Of a stretch of DNA of 23,360 nucleotides, positions 7,173 through 16,093 are shown in pieces; position 1 is the first letter of the stretch, and the number at the start of each line of letters is the position of its first letter. The notes under the pieces are model-generated. The model had not been told where the DNA came from. It saw nothing but the letters and a program-made list of their open reading frames with translations, and ran no database searches. A program made the position numbers and the translations under genes. This DNA comes from a virus, in the IMG/VR virus record IMGVR_UViG_3300045978_000010, positions 1 to 23,360 of that record; one strand, given 5' to 3'.

Positions 7173-8240
7173 GTGCCTATTGCCGGCTTCGTGAAACTGC
7201 GCCGACATCAGTTCGGACGACAGGTAGCGTTCGGAAACGCTGTTCCCGCGACGCGCGCGTACCCGTTTAGCGGGACGCCGGATCCAAACCTTAACTGGAC
7301 CGATCCCGAAGGCGACTTCGGGTCGTTCGACCCGGTCGCGCCGCCGGCGCGCCGCGGAGACGAGCCGGTCGCGAATCTAACTGCGCCATTCGTTTACTAC
7401 GACGACCTTCCGCTCATGCTCGCCGCCATGCTCGGCGGCGAAGTCGCTCCGACCGGCGGCGGAACGGCGAAAACATGGAACTTCGCGCCGACGTCCCTTA
7501 CGCCGGACGATATCGACGTGTTCTCCTACGAGTTCGGAGACGACGTCCTGGACGACTGGTTCCAGTTCCGGGACGGGATCATTACCGAACTCGAGATCTC
7601 CGGAGAAGATCAGGGACCGCTAACGGCGACGATGAACTGGTCGTTCGCGCATGTCGCGAATACCGGCGCGACCGACGCTCCGGTCGAAGGATCGGTCCCG
7701 GCGTCGCTCGTCGTCGACGCGCACGGGATCCCGGTCTACCTAAAGGATATGTCGCTATTCATCGACTCCCTGCCGGCGAATATCGGCGACACGCAAATTC
7801 TCGACGCGCTGCACTCGTTCCGGCTCCGGATCTCGACGGAGACGGACCGGAAGCGCTTCGCGAACGGGACGCAAGAATTCGGACTGTCCGGCTACGGTCG
7901 CGGCGAACGAGCGATCGAACTCGAAATGACACTCGCGAAGACCGACGACACGGTCGGACTCGGGTCGGAGTCCGATGCATGGATCTCCGACGATCCAGTC
8001 GACCGCTACGTCCGGCTCGCGTTCGAGTCGACCGCGTTCGCGCAAACGGCGGGATCGCCGGATATCCCGTACTCATGGCTTACCGACCTTCCGCTCCGCT
8101 ACTACACGCGCGCCGAAGGCGACGTCGGACAGAACTCGGCGATCGTCCTTACTGGACACGCGTTCTACGACGAGACGCTCGCATCGGCGTTCGAGTCGAC
8201 CGTCGTTAACACGCTTACCGCCGCGGAGTTCGAGTCCTAA
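7173..8240 (+). CDS. Major tail protein (tail tube)
   Basis: The GTG start at 7173 has GAAAGGG about ten bases upstream, the first clear ribosome binding site after a 60-base gap. The 355-residue protein is beta-rich, with PFVYYDDLPLMLAAMLGG, WNFAPTSLTPDDIDVFSYEFGDD and an ITELEISGEDQGPLTATMNW strand pair. This pattern is typical of long actinophage-like tail tube subunits. It lies just before the chaperone pair, the standard position. Its stop shares bases with the next start (TAATG). Confidence 0.85.
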   Translation: MPIAGFVKLRRHQFGRQVAFGNAVPATRAYPFSGTPDPNLNWTDPEGDFGSFDPVAPPARRGDEPVANLTAPFVYYDDLPLMLAAMLGGEVAPTGGGTAKTWNFAPTSLTPDDIDVFSYEFGDDVLDDWFQFRDGIITELEISGEDQGPLTATMNWSFAHVANTGATDAPVEGSVPASLVVDAHGIPVYLKDMSLFIDSLPANIGDTQILDALHSFRLRISTETDRKRFANGTQEFGLSGYGRGERAIELEMTLAKTDDTVGLGSESDAWISDDPVDRYVRLAFESTAFAQTAGSPDIPYSWLTDLPLRYYTRAEGDVGQNSAIVLTGHAFYDETLASAFESTVVNTLTAAEFES

Positions 8241-8752
8241 TGTCCGTCGCGGTCCCGGTCGCGTGCCCATGTCCAGGGACGCCGCACGAAGACGGCGACA
8301 CGGTCGATCTTCGGGATCGTCTCGGACTCGCCGCCGGGACCGCGGTCCAGCACCTAGTAATCGAAGCGAACAAGGGACGTCCGGCGGACGCGCTCGCGGA
8401 TACGGCGGCGATTACCGGACTCCTATCGGAAGCGTACTTATTGCACGGCGTAGAGTCCTGGTCGTTCCTGGACGCGGACGGAAAGCCGCTACCAGTCAAC
8501 GCCGACACGATCCGAAGCGTCTTACTGTCGGACTTCGCGCTCGCGTACCCGGTCGCGGAAGCCGCGGACGATCTCTATATGGCCGCGGTCATTCTCCCTT
8601 TAGTGCCGAAGGCGAAAACCTTATCGCCGCCTACGCCGACCAGAAAATCGACGTCTCGTCCCCGGTCCATTACGCAAGCGCGCCGGAAGCAGTCGAAGCG
8701 ATACTCGACTTCCACTATCCAGACGGACGACACCGGGACGATATCCGCATAG
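8240..8752 (+). CDS. Tail assembly chaperone, short form (gpG-like)
   Basis: The unshifted product has 170 residues and starts SVAVPVACPCPGTPHEDGDTV, a beginning often seen in this chaperone family. Residues up to about 121 look coding. After the slippery site at 8596-8602 the zero frame turns into a Ser/Thr/Arg/Lys-rich tail (PPTPTRKSTSRPRS) that mirrors the true -1 frame and is probably a tolerated extension. Chaperones of this kind coat the tape measure protein while the tail tube forms. Confidence 0.8.
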   Translation: MSVAVPVACPCPGTPHEDGDTVDLRDRLGLAAGTAVQHLVIEANKGRPADALADTAAITGLLSEAYLLHGVESWSFLDADGKPLPVNADTIRSVLLSDFALAYPVAEAADDLYMAAVILPLVPKAKTLSPPTPTRKSTSRPRSITQARRKQSKRYSTSTIQTDDTGTISA

Positions 8753-8895
8753 CGCGTTGGCGCTTACAGGTAATCGCCGAACTGGAAGTCGGGACCGCGG
8801 TCCGCGCGCGGTATAACCGGGAAGAACAACAAGTAAGCCGGCTACGACAGTCGACCAGGTCGTCGGCGGCGAGTAGGAAGCGGAGCATGAAGTAA
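8240..8895 (+). CDS. Tail assembly chaperone, -1 frameshift product (gpGT-like)
   Basis: Reading 8240-8602 and then continuing from 8602 in the -1 frame gives a 218-residue fusion. The new part starts SAEGENLIAAYADQKIDV and ends SRKRSMK at a TAA directly before the tape measure start. The second frame has no start of its own with coding character, but shows the genome's codon style from the heptamer onward. This is the standard layout of the G/GT chaperones found just before the tape measure gene in long-tailed phages. The fusion usually makes up a small share of the product and recruits tail tube subunits. Confidence 0.85.
8596..8602 (+). promoter_or_regulatory. Programmed -1 frameshift site CCCTTTA
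   Basis: The heptamer reads C CCT TTA in the zero frame, an exact X XXY YYZ slippery site. After slipping, the tRNAs re-pair on CCC TTT and translation goes on at AGT (8602-8604). It lies exactly where coding character moves from the zero frame to the -1 frame. I see no strong stimulatory stem just downstream. No other canonical heptamer lies at the transition. Confidence 0.85.
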
Positions 8896-10929
8896 ATGGC
8901 GTTAGCGGATACCGCGGCGCTTATCGCGTCGCTAACGCTCGAAGACAAGTTCTCGCGTCCCGCGAAGAATATCGAAGGGTCGCTCGGACGGCTCGAATCC
9001 GGTATGTCGCGGATCGGGTCGCAAGCGACGCGCGGAGTAAGTACCGCGATCGGGAACATAGCGCGTATCGGCGTCGTCGCCGGCGGCGCGCTCGCCGCCG
9101 GGATCGGCGTGTCGATTAAGCAAGCGAGCGACCTAAACGAAGAAATCGACAAGTCGAAAGTCGTCTTCGGCGCGGCGTCCGACGAAGTTCTCGCGTTCTC
9201 GCGCAACGCGGCGACGATCGGTCTAGCGACGTCCGAAGCGCTCGGCGCGGCGGGTGCGTTCGGGAACATGTTTAACACGGTCGGACTGGCGCAGGACAAA
9301 TCCGCGGACATGTCGACGACAATGGTCCAACTCGCCGCGGATATGGCGTCGTTTAACAACGAAGACCCGTCCGAAATGCTGCTCCGTCTCCGCTCCGGAC
9401 TGGCCGGCGAAGCCGAACCGCTCCGTCGATTCGGCGTCCTGTTGTCCGAAGCGCGCGTAAAGGAATTCGCCTATCGGAACGGGATCGCCGCGACCGGCGA
9501 AGCGCTAACCGAAGCGCAGAAAGTCCAGGCGCGGTATGGACTGATTCTCGAAGACACGGCGATCCAGCAAGGAAACTTCGCGAAGACGTCGAAGGGAGTC
9601 GCGAACCAGACGCGACAACTCCGCGCGAACCTAAAGAACGTCGCGGCGGCGATCGGGACCGCGTTCCTTCCGACCCTGTCCAGGCTCGGGATTCGGCTAA
9701 ACGAACTGTTTATCCAGAAACAGCCGCAGATAATCGCGTTCGGCGAACGGCTCGGTACGGCGCTAGATCGGATCTTTACCGACGAACGGATCTCCGCGGG
9801 TATGGGTCGGCTCGGCGACTTTATCGACCGTCTCGCCGAAGGCGACGTCGGGAACGTCGTTGGACAGGTCGAAGACGTTGTCCGGACAATCGCCGGTCTT
9901 CCCTGGCAAGCGATCGGAGACGCGGCGCGGCTTCTCGGGACCGGATCGAAAGCGCTACTCGACGCGTTCCTAGGACTCCCGCCGTGGGTACAGACGGCGG
10001 TACTTACCGGATGGGGTCTAAACAAGTTAACCGGCGGCGCGCTGTCCGGGATCGTCGGACAACTCGCGTCTGGACTGGTCCGCGGAATACTCGGAATTAA
10101 CGCCGGCGTCGTGAACCTTCGAGCCGGGACCGTCGTTGGCGGCGGCGGCGCTCCGATCGGCGGCGGCGGCGCGGGCGGACTTCTAGTCAACGTCGGGAAG
10201 TTCCTAGGCGGCGTAACGCTCGGACTGATCGCGTTCGAGATCGCGAAGGAAATCGGGAAACTCGCGATCTTTAACCCGACCGTCGCGCCCGCTGTCTCGT
10301 TCGAGCAACAGCAGTTTAACCGGCTTGTCGCGAGCGGCGACACGGAGCGGATGCGGAATGGACTCGGCGCGATCGAATCGGCGATCCGGAATCTCGAATC
10401 TCGAGATCCGCTCGGGATATTCCTAGGCGACCAGTTAAACGTTCTTCGCGAACAACGAGACACGCTTAAGGGACTGCTAGCCGCCGCGACGCGTCCGCCG
10501 ACCGGACCAGGCGGACGACCGACCGGACCGATCCCGTCCGGATCGCAACCGATCCCGGTTAAAATCCCGGCTTCGCCGACGAACGACCTATCGCAATCGC
10601 GACAGTTCCTTCGGAATATCCAGAACGCGACCGGCGATACGGAGCGGACCGCGACGCAAGGACTCGCGACGAGTAAGCGCGCGAACGCACTAACCGACAC
10701 GCAAATCGGACAGGATCGGTACGCGTCGGCGCTCCGCGGCGGCGAAGCGTTGCGCGCGTTCTTCCTAGCGCTTACGTCGCTCGGCGTCCTTCGACAAATA
10801 GCCGCGAAGAACTTTTCGCCGACGATCGTCGTTAAGTCGACGACGAATACGAATATCTCCGGACGGACCGTCGCGTCGTCGTACCTGGAACAACGACTCC
10901 GCGTCGGTTCCGGTCCGCAAGAGTTCTAG
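8896..10929 (+). CDS. Tail tape measure protein
   Basis: The 677-residue protein starts one base after the chaperone stop. It is the longest reading frame in the genome, mostly helical, with the tape-measure start LTLEDKFSRPAKNIEGSLGRL, a Gly/Ala-rich hydrophobic stretch (IGVVAGGALAAGIGVSI, residues about 57-73) and SKVVFGAASDEVLAFSRNAATIGLATSEALGA, typical of the family core. A second hydrophobic, Gly-rich part lies around residues 410-450. The protein sets tail length; by the usual rule of about 0.15 nm per residue the tail would be near 100 nm, which is an estimate. The membrane-like segments may help DNA entry. Confidence 0.93.
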   Translation: MALADTAALIASLTLEDKFSRPAKNIEGSLGRLESGMSRIGSQATRGVSTAIGNIARIGVVAGGALAAGIGVSIKQASDLNEEIDKSKVVFGAASDEVLAFSRNAATIGLATSEALGAAGAFGNMFNTVGLAQDKSADMSTTMVQLAADMASFNNEDPSEMLLRLRSGLAGEAEPLRRFGVLLSEARVKEFAYRNGIAATGEALTEAQKVQARYGLILEDTAIQQGNFAKTSKGVANQTRQLRANLKNVAAAIGTAFLPTLSRLGIRLNELFIQKQPQIIAFGERLGTALDRIFTDERISAGMGRLGDFIDRLAEGDVGNVVGQVEDVVRTIAGLPWQAIGDAARLLGTGSKALLDAFLGLPPWVQTAVLTGWGLNKLTGGALSGIVGQLASGLVRGILGINAGVVNLRAGTVVGGGGAPIGGGGAGGLLVNVGKFLGGVTLGLIAFEIAKEIGKLAIFNPTVAPAVSFEQQQFNRLVASGDTERMRNGLGAIESAIRNLESRDPLGIFLGDQLNVLREQRDTLKGLLAAATRPPTGPGGRPTGPIPSGSQPIPVKIPASPTNDLSQSRQFLRNIQNATGDTERTATQGLATSKRANALTDTQIGQDRYASALRGGEALRAFFLALTSLGVLRQIAAKNFSPTIVVKSTTNTNISGRTVASSYLEQRLRVGSGPQEF

Positions 10930-10932
10930 TCC

Positions 10933-12906
10933 ATGTCGCGCGTAATCTCCGTCGACGGCGTAGACGTGGCGGGCGTTCTCAACCTAGCCGCCGTCCGACC
11001 GACGTCCGCGGCGTTCCGCGGCGAGCAAGGCGCGGGACAAATGGAAGTCGACGACCCGGACTTCGACGACTTCTTCGCGTCGCTAAAGATCGTCCGCATT
11101 ACCGACGACGCGTCCGGATCGACGAAACACTTATTCCGCGGACGCGTTATCTCGAAGAACTACGGTCGCGGTCCCTACGCCGCCGACGACTCGCGCGTTA
11201 TCGCGCTCAACGTCCAGGACTCGAATTGGGATCTTCGTCGACTCCGGGTACACCAATGGAGTCGACCGGCGGAGACAGGGCGAGCGCGGGTAATCGCGTT
11301 ACTCGCCTACATTCTCAACGGCTCGAGTTCGACGGTTACGAACGCGACGAAGCGACCGTCGACGGTAATCGCTTCGACCTACGTCCCGAACACGAACACG
11401 GTAACGATGGAAGCGCGGGTCTACGACGCGACCGATCCCGTCGCGGTCCTGGACGACTGCGCGCGCGCCGAAGGGAAGGATTACTTCGTCTTCGTCGACG
11501 ACGCCGGGAATATGCACCTATTCTTCGACCGACCGACGTCGACCGCGCTCGCGTGTACGTTGTCGATTACCGACGACGATCCCGACCTGGTAACAGAGTT
11601 CGCGCCGATCGTCGAAGGTATGGCCGGCGACGAAGACGGGACCGAACTCCTATCCGGCGGCGCGCTTATCCCTTCGTCCGGGAACGCGGGCATCGTGACG
11701 GAGTCGCGCGCCGGGATCATTGCGGCGCACGACGTCGCCGAAGAAACGGTCTATGACAGCGGCGCGGGATCGGACGCCGCGACGCGGCTCGACGCGTTCC
11801 TGGACGAACGCGAAAACGAAGAACTTCGCTACCGCGTCTCGATCGAAGTTCCCGCGTCGCAAGCGCACCTAATCCGCGCCGGCCAGACGATCTCGCTACG
11901 GTCGGCGGCGTGCGGCGTCCTGTCGCCGCTCGTCGTCCGGATCGCGCGGCTCGAACTCGAGATCCTGGTTCCAGGCGACGAATACCGGCTCAACATGGAA
12001 CTCGCGTTCCCGGACAAACTCACGCCGCGAATCCAGTCGATCGGACAAGGGTCGATCCTGCAAAAGAATCCGGACGCGACGTTCGTCGACGGCGGGTACT
12101 CCGTAACGGCGGACAACGTCTTTACGAGTACGGCGCTTATCGAAGGCGGAGATACCGTCTGGACCGGGACGCCGTCGAATCTCCCCGGCTACGCCGGCGT
12201 CGAATACGACGTCTACGACTACGCCGCCGATGCGATATGTGGACCGGACGTCCAACTCCGCGAGCCGTACCAGCGCTTCGCCGGGACGCTATGCACGTTC
12301 ACCGGCGTAACCGGCGAGCCGGTTCTTTTGCGCGCTTCGATCGAATGGGCGCGCGAAGATCCGCCGCTCGGACCGCGACCGACCGCGAAACAATGGATGC
12401 CGATTCTCATTACGGTCCAATGGCTCGACGCCGGCGAGCCGATCCCGATATCGACCCTGTACGCCGGGAACGCGGTCCGGATCATTAACGACGCTTCGGA
12501 CGGCGACGCGTTCGAGGTCACGGTCCCGATATGGGGAAGCGGGACGACGCGCCGGTACTTTTTCGTCTTCCTGCCGCTATGGTCGCTATCGGCCGGCGCG
12601 CATTGCGCCTTCCCTGATGATTGGGGCGCGTCGTCGATTCTCGCGGACGACTCCGGATCCCTGGTTATCGAACTACTCGAGATCGCGTCCGCCGGTTGGG
12701 TCGAAGTCGCTCCGCTCGGCGTCCCGAATGGAGTCGACGTTACGTACGACCTGGTCGGGAACGTCTCCGAAGTCGCATGGGTCCAGAAAAACGGACTGCT
12801 CCTACCCGCTTCGTCCTGGTCGGTTGATACGTCGACCGACCAGATAACGTTCGACGCGCCGCCATTACCGACCGATCTCGTCGTCGTCCGCTATCGGGTC
12901 GGCTAA
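10933..12906 (+). CDS. Tail tip / baseplate hub protein
   Basis: The 657-residue protein starts three bases after the tape measure stop. The N-terminus (SRVISVDGVDVAGVLNL) and the ring-like part with ALNVQDSNWDLRRLRV, and later VSIEVPASQAHLIRAGQTISL and EYRLNMELAFPD, match phage hub or tail-associated proteins that close the tail tube. The C-terminal part is probably a binding module and ends with a common phage add-on: WVQKNGLLLPASSWSVD followed by ITFDAPPLPTDLVVVRYRV. No separate Dit gene is seen, so this single protein may cover distal-tail and hub roles. The stop overlaps the next start as TAATG. Confidence 0.75.
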   Translation: MSRVISVDGVDVAGVLNLAAVRPTSAAFRGEQGAGQMEVDDPDFDDFFASLKIVRITDDASGSTKHLFRGRVISKNYGRGPYAADDSRVIALNVQDSNWDLRRLRVHQWSRPAETGRARVIALLAYILNGSSSTVTNATKRPSTVIASTYVPNTNTVTMEARVYDATDPVAVLDDCARAEGKDYFVFVDDAGNMHLFFDRPTSTALACTLSITDDDPDLVTEFAPIVEGMAGDEDGTELLSGGALIPSSGNAGIVTESRAGIIAAHDVAEETVYDSGAGSDAATRLDAFLDERENEELRYRVSIEVPASQAHLIRAGQTISLRSAACGVLSPLVVRIARLELEILVPGDEYRLNMELAFPDKLTPRIQSIGQGSILQKNPDATFVDGGYSVTADNVFTSTALIEGGDTVWTGTPSNLPGYAGVEYDVYDYAADAICGPDVQLREPYQRFAGTLCTFTGVTGEPVLLRASIEWAREDPPLGPRPTAKQWMPILITVQWLDAGEPIPISTLYAGNAVRIINDASDGDAFEVTVPIWGSGTTRRYFFVFLPLWSLSAGAHCAFPDDWGASSILADDSGSLVIELLEIASAGWVEVAPLGVPNGVDVTYDLVGNVSEVAWVQKNGLLLPASSWSVDTSTDQITFDAPPLPTDLVVVRYRVG

Positions 12907-13790
12907 TGGAACCGCAACTCGATCTAACCTACCAGGCGAAGATCGGACCGGAATTCGCGCTTCCGCTCGGCGGCGGCGGGACGGGTAGGACGGACGGCGG
13001 ATCTCCGATCGTCTACGTCGTCGGACATAACGAGTCCGGCGGGACGATCCTGGAAGGGACGGTCGTTCGCTACGACGACACCGGGAACGGATCCGGACCG
13101 GCGACGCTCGTCGAAGCGACAGCGGCGGCGACCGACCGTCCGTTCGGCGTCGCTATGGAAGATATCGCGGACGGCGCGGTCGGCGCGATCGCCGTTCTCG
13201 GCGGTCCGCTAAAGATGCGTGTTACCGGGACGATCGCGAGCGGCGATCTTCTCTGTCCGTCGTCGACCGCCGGACGCGCTCGGACGGCGGTACCCGGCGC
13301 ACTAACGGATATCGGCTTCGCTATCGCGCTGTACGAGAACGCGTCCGGCGACGCGGAGATATGGACGCAAATCGTCGGATTACTCATCCAGGGCGCGACC
13401 GCGCATACGCATACCTACCCGCTTCCCGGCGCTGTTAACTTCGTTTTCGGCGACGGAACGAATGTCATAGCCGCGGGTCTAAAGGGATTCGTCCGCTTCC
13501 CGTATGCGGCGACGATAACGAAATGGTCCCTGGTCGCCGACGTCGCCGGAACGATCGTCGTCGATATCTGGAAAGACGTCTACGCGAATCATCCGCCGAC
13601 CGTGGCCGACTCGATCCCGTCTCCGAAACCGTCCCTGTCGTCGGCGGACCAGAACGAATCGTCGTCGCTCGGATCCTGGACAACGCTCGCGATCGCGGAA
13701 GGCGACGTACTCGCCTTTAACGTCGAAGCGACGCCGGCGACGCTCACGCTCTGTACGCTCACGCTGCACTTTACGAGGTCGATAACGTAG
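12906..13790 (+). CDS. Tail fibre / virion structural protein, two modules
   Basis: The 294-residue protein has two parts. Residues 25 to about 165 resemble the DUF2190-type or decoration-like fold, with GTVVRYDDTG, GVAMEDIADGAVGAIAVLGGPLKMRVTG and GDLLCPSSTAGRA. Residues about 180-294 match a module common in phage surface proteins: KGFVRFPYAATITKWSLVAD, TIVVDIWKDVYANHPPTVAD and AIAEGDVLAFNVE. Both suit a tail-tip adhesin or fibre. It overlaps the gene on each side by one base. Confidence 0.7.
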   Translation: MEPQLDLTYQAKIGPEFALPLGGGGTGRTDGGSPIVYVVGHNESGGTILEGTVVRYDDTGNGSGPATLVEATAAATDRPFGVAMEDIADGAVGAIAVLGGPLKMRVTGTIASGDLLCPSSTAGRARTAVPGALTDIGFAIALYENASGDAEIWTQIVGLLIQGATAHTHTYPLPGAVNFVFGDGTNVIAAGLKGFVRFPYAATITKWSLVADVAGTIVVDIWKDVYANHPPTVADSIPSPKPSLSSADQNESSSLGSWTTLAIAEGDVLAFNVEATPATLTLCTLTLHFTRSIT

Positions 13791-14797
13791 TGGCGCTTCG
13801 GCATTGCGATTCGTTCGACTATTACGCGACCGCGGATCTTCTACTCCGCTATACGACCCTGATCTCGTCGCCGTCGATCAACACGACGAACGGGCGGAAC
13901 TCGACTGGATCCTTACGCGGCTCTGGCGGGACGCGCGGCGTTACGAAGACGCTCGACGCACAAGCGACCTGGTACATCGGCTTCGCGGTCCGCTTTACCG
14001 AACTTCCCGGCGGCGTATTCCGGCTTATCACGCTGTACGACGGGACGACACTCCACCTGGACGTCCGGCTTAATCCGTCCGGCGTTCTTACGACGACGCG
14101 GAACGGGACGCTACTCGCGACCGGGACGATCGTCCTAGCGGCGAATACTTACTACTTCCTGGAATTCCGCGGGACGATCGCGGACTCTGGCGGACGCTCC
14201 GTGGTGAAAGTCAACGGCGTCACGGATATCGACTTTACCGGCGACACGCGAAACGCCGGGAACGCGACCGCGAACATTATCGAACTCCAGTTCGGATCGT
14301 CCAGCGCAACCTACGATCTCGACGATCTCTACATATGCGACGCCAACGGCGGCGTAAACGATACGTTCCTAGGCGACGTCCGGGTAGCGGCGCTACTCCC
14401 GAATGGCAACGGGAACAGTTCGCAACATACGGGATCGGACGGGAACTCGACGGACAACTACCTACTCGTCGACGAGACGCCGTTTAACAGCGATACGGAC
14501 TATGTCGAATCGTCGACTGCGGGCCATATCGACACGTATGCGATGGCGAATCTCCCGTCGACCGCGACGTCGATTAAGGCGATCCAACAGGTTATCGTCG
14601 CGAGAAAGACGGACGCCGGCGCGCGGTCCGCTCGCATCGTCCTTCGTCATAGCAGTACGAACTACGAAAGCGCGGATATCGCGCTTACGGATACCTACGC
14701 CATATGGACGCAAATCCGCGACCAGGATCCGTCCGCGGCGTCCTGGACGGAGTCGAACGTTAACGCGCTCGAGCATGGACCGAAATGCCAATCGTAA
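13790..14797 (+). CDS. Tail fibre protein with LamG / concanavalin-like domain
   Basis: The GTG start shares its G with the previous stop codon. The 335-residue product has a lectin-like beta sandwich in residues about 5-190: YIGFAVRFTELPGGVFRLITLYDG, TYYFLEFRGTIADSGG and a DLDDLYICDANGG strand. This arrangement is frequent in phage receptor-binding proteins with concanavalin-like folds. The C-terminal part (TSIKAIQQVIVARKTDAGARSARIVLRH) is a second beta domain found in the same kind of protein. Sugar binding on the host surface is inference. No enzyme motif is seen. Confidence 0.7.
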   Translation: MALRHCDSFDYYATADLLLRYTTLISSPSINTTNGRNSTGSLRGSGGTRGVTKTLDAQATWYIGFAVRFTELPGGVFRLITLYDGTTLHLDVRLNPSGVLTTTRNGTLLATGTIVLAANTYYFLEFRGTIADSGGRSVVKVNGVTDIDFTGDTRNAGNATANIIELQFGSSSATYDLDDLYICDANGGVNDTFLGDVRVAALLPNGNGNSSQHTGSDGNSTDNYLLVDETPFNSDTDYVESSTAGHIDTYAMANLPSTATSIKAIQQVIVARKTDAGARSARIVLRHSSTNYESADIALTDTYAIWTQIRDQDPSAASWTESNVNALEHGPKCQS

Positions 14798-14989
14798 ATG
14801 TCTGAACGGACGACCGACGCTCCGGTCGAAGTCGTCTACGAAGGGACGCCGAAAGCGCGGACGACCGACGCTCCGGTCGAAGTAATCTACGCCGGGACGC
14901 CGAAAGCGCGGACGACCCTAGCCGTCGTCGAAGTCGTCTACGTCGTCCAGACGGGATCCGGTTCGGCGCAAGTCGTCTGGATCGACTAG
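14798..14989 (+). CDS. Small three-repeat virion protein
   Basis: The 63-residue protein starts directly after the previous stop. Apart from its ends it consists of three 17-residue repeats: TTDAPVEVVYEGTPKAR, TTDAPVEVIYAGTPKAR and a diverged TTLAVVEVVYVVQTGSG. Small proteins built from ARVTQAPVEVVY-like repeats are common beside phage tail fibre genes. The function is unknown. A beta-strand ladder or fibre tip is plausible. Confidence 0.7.
   Translation: MSERTTDAPVEVVYEGTPKARTTDAPVEVIYAGTPKARTTLAVVEVVYVVQTGSGSAQVVWID
14807..14959 (+). repeat. Three tandem 51-bp coding repeats
   Basis: Copies 14807-14857 and 14858-14908 differ at only a few positions. The third, 14909-14959, is diverged. 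Each encodes one 17-residue unit of the small virion protein. The near identity of the first two points to a recent duplication. Confidence 0.8.
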
Positions 14990-14999
14990 CGGAGACAGC

Positions 15000-15824
15000 A
15001 TGTTCGGGAATCCAGTTCCAGGTCGGATCCAGGCGAAGTCCGAACCGTGGGCCGGGACGCCGACTTTCCGCGTAACGTCGACGTTCGCCGATCATGTCGC
15101 GAGCGGTCGCGGGACCGGGATCGACTTCGGGAACGGACGATGCGGCGATCCAGTCCTAGCCGTCGCCGGCGGGACCGTGACGCAAGTCTTTACCGACGCC
15201 GGGAACGGCGCGCTTATCGTCCGCGTCCGACACGACTCCGTCTATACGACCGGCTACGCGCACCTATCGAGCGCGGTCGTTAAGGTCGGACAACTCGTCT
15301 CGCGCGGACAAACGCTCGGCTACGTCGGGAAGACCGGCGCTACCGCGTGTCATCTACATTGGGGAGTCAACAAGTCCGGGACCGAAGTCGACGGATGGCC
15401 GCTACTCGACCAGAACGGAGCGCAAGCCGACATGATCGCGGGAACGTGGGTATCTCATATCTCGAACCGGAAGACGACGGCGCTCGCCGGCGCGCGCTTC
15501 CGGAAAGCGCCGACGCTCGACGCGGCGAATATCGTTAAGACGATGGCCGGCGGCGAACTGATCTACCCGATCGCGTCGGTTAACGGACAAGCGGCGAACG
15601 GCTCGACGCTGTGGTTCGTCTGCATCCTGGACGGACCGGACGCCGGCGACGCGCCGGATACGGTCGGCTACGTCCATTCGACCGCGGTCGTTATGCCGTT
15701 GGCGGTCGTCGAAGCCGCCGGCGGACATACCGACGCCGAACTCGCCGCCGCAGTCGACGCCGCGGAGAAAGCCGCCGCCGACGCCGTCGCGAACTCCGCG
15801 GTCCAGAAAGCCGCTACCTACTAA
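15000..15824 (+). CDS. Endolysin: M23 metallopeptidase with SH3-like domain
   Basis: The 274-residue protein has a GCGGAGA site before its ATG. Residues 25-135 form an M23 (LytM-like) domain: His32 and Asp42 in FADHVASGRGTGIDFGNG, then GYAHLS (His87) and CHLHWG (His118 and His120), which supply the zinc ligands and the catalytic His. It should cut peptide cross-links in peptidoglycan. Residues 150 to about 235 resemble a bacterial SH3 wall-binding domain, with RFRKAPTLDAANIV and DTVGYVHSTAVV. The last 40 residues are an Ala-rich helix. There is no signal peptide, so release depends on the holin encoded next. Confidence 0.88.
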   Translation: MFGNPVPGRIQAKSEPWAGTPTFRVTSTFADHVASGRGTGIDFGNGRCGDPVLAVAGGTVTQVFTDAGNGALIVRVRHDSVYTTGYAHLSSAVVKVGQLVSRGQTLGYVGKTGATACHLHWGVNKSGTEVDGWPLLDQNGAQADMIAGTWVSHISNRKTTALAGARFRKAPTLDAANIVKTMAGGELIYPIASVNGQAANGSTLWFVCILDGPDAGDAPDTVGYVHSTAVVMPLAVVEAAGGHTDAELAAAVDAAEKAAADAVANSAVQKAATY

Positions 15825-16093
15825 TGACCGACGACCGCCGGAATCTCGTCGCGTATGGCATCGTCGTCCTGGTACTGGTCGGCGCGTTTTACGCGCTAAT
15901 CCTGAATCCGTTCGAGTTACGGGAAGGGACCGAAGCCGCGATTATCGGCTTCGTCGGAGCGGCGCTGCAATGGGCGTTCGGGAACGCGGTCGCATCGTCG
16001 ACCGCGCGGAACACGTCGGCGGCGATCATGTCGTCGCCGCCGCCGAACGGATCGACGGCGGCGCACGACGGAACGACTAGCGTCGGCGGCTAG
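15824..16093 (+). CDS. Holin-like membrane protein
   Basis: The 89-residue product starts in a TAATG overlap with the endolysin stop. It has a short charged start (MTDDRRN), a first membrane segment (YGIVVLVLVGAFYALIL), a loop (NPFELREG) and a second weaker segment (AAIIGFVGAALQWAFGNAVA), then a polar Ser/Pro/Gly tail. Two segments plus a polar tail beside an endolysin fit a holin that opens the membrane at lysis. A longer frame from 15611 is rejected because it overlaps the endolysin and is Arg-rich. The 3' end overlaps a minus-strand gene by 17 bases. Confidence 0.8.
   Translation: MTDDRRNLVAYGIVVLVLVGAFYALILNPFELREGTEAAIIGFVGAALQWAFGNAVASSTARNTSAAIMSSPPPNGSTAAHDGTTSVGG

Noticed and set aside
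9471-10700. Long minus-strand open frame of 409 codons across the tape measure gene
   Set aside because: It lies opposite the tape measure gene, is Ser/Pro/Arg-rich without motifs, and results from the strong codon bias of the plus strand.
15611-15823. Extended holin start inside the endolysin gene
   Set aside because: The added residues are Arg-rich noise, while the ATG at 15824 has the usual TAATG junction and gives a normal holin length.
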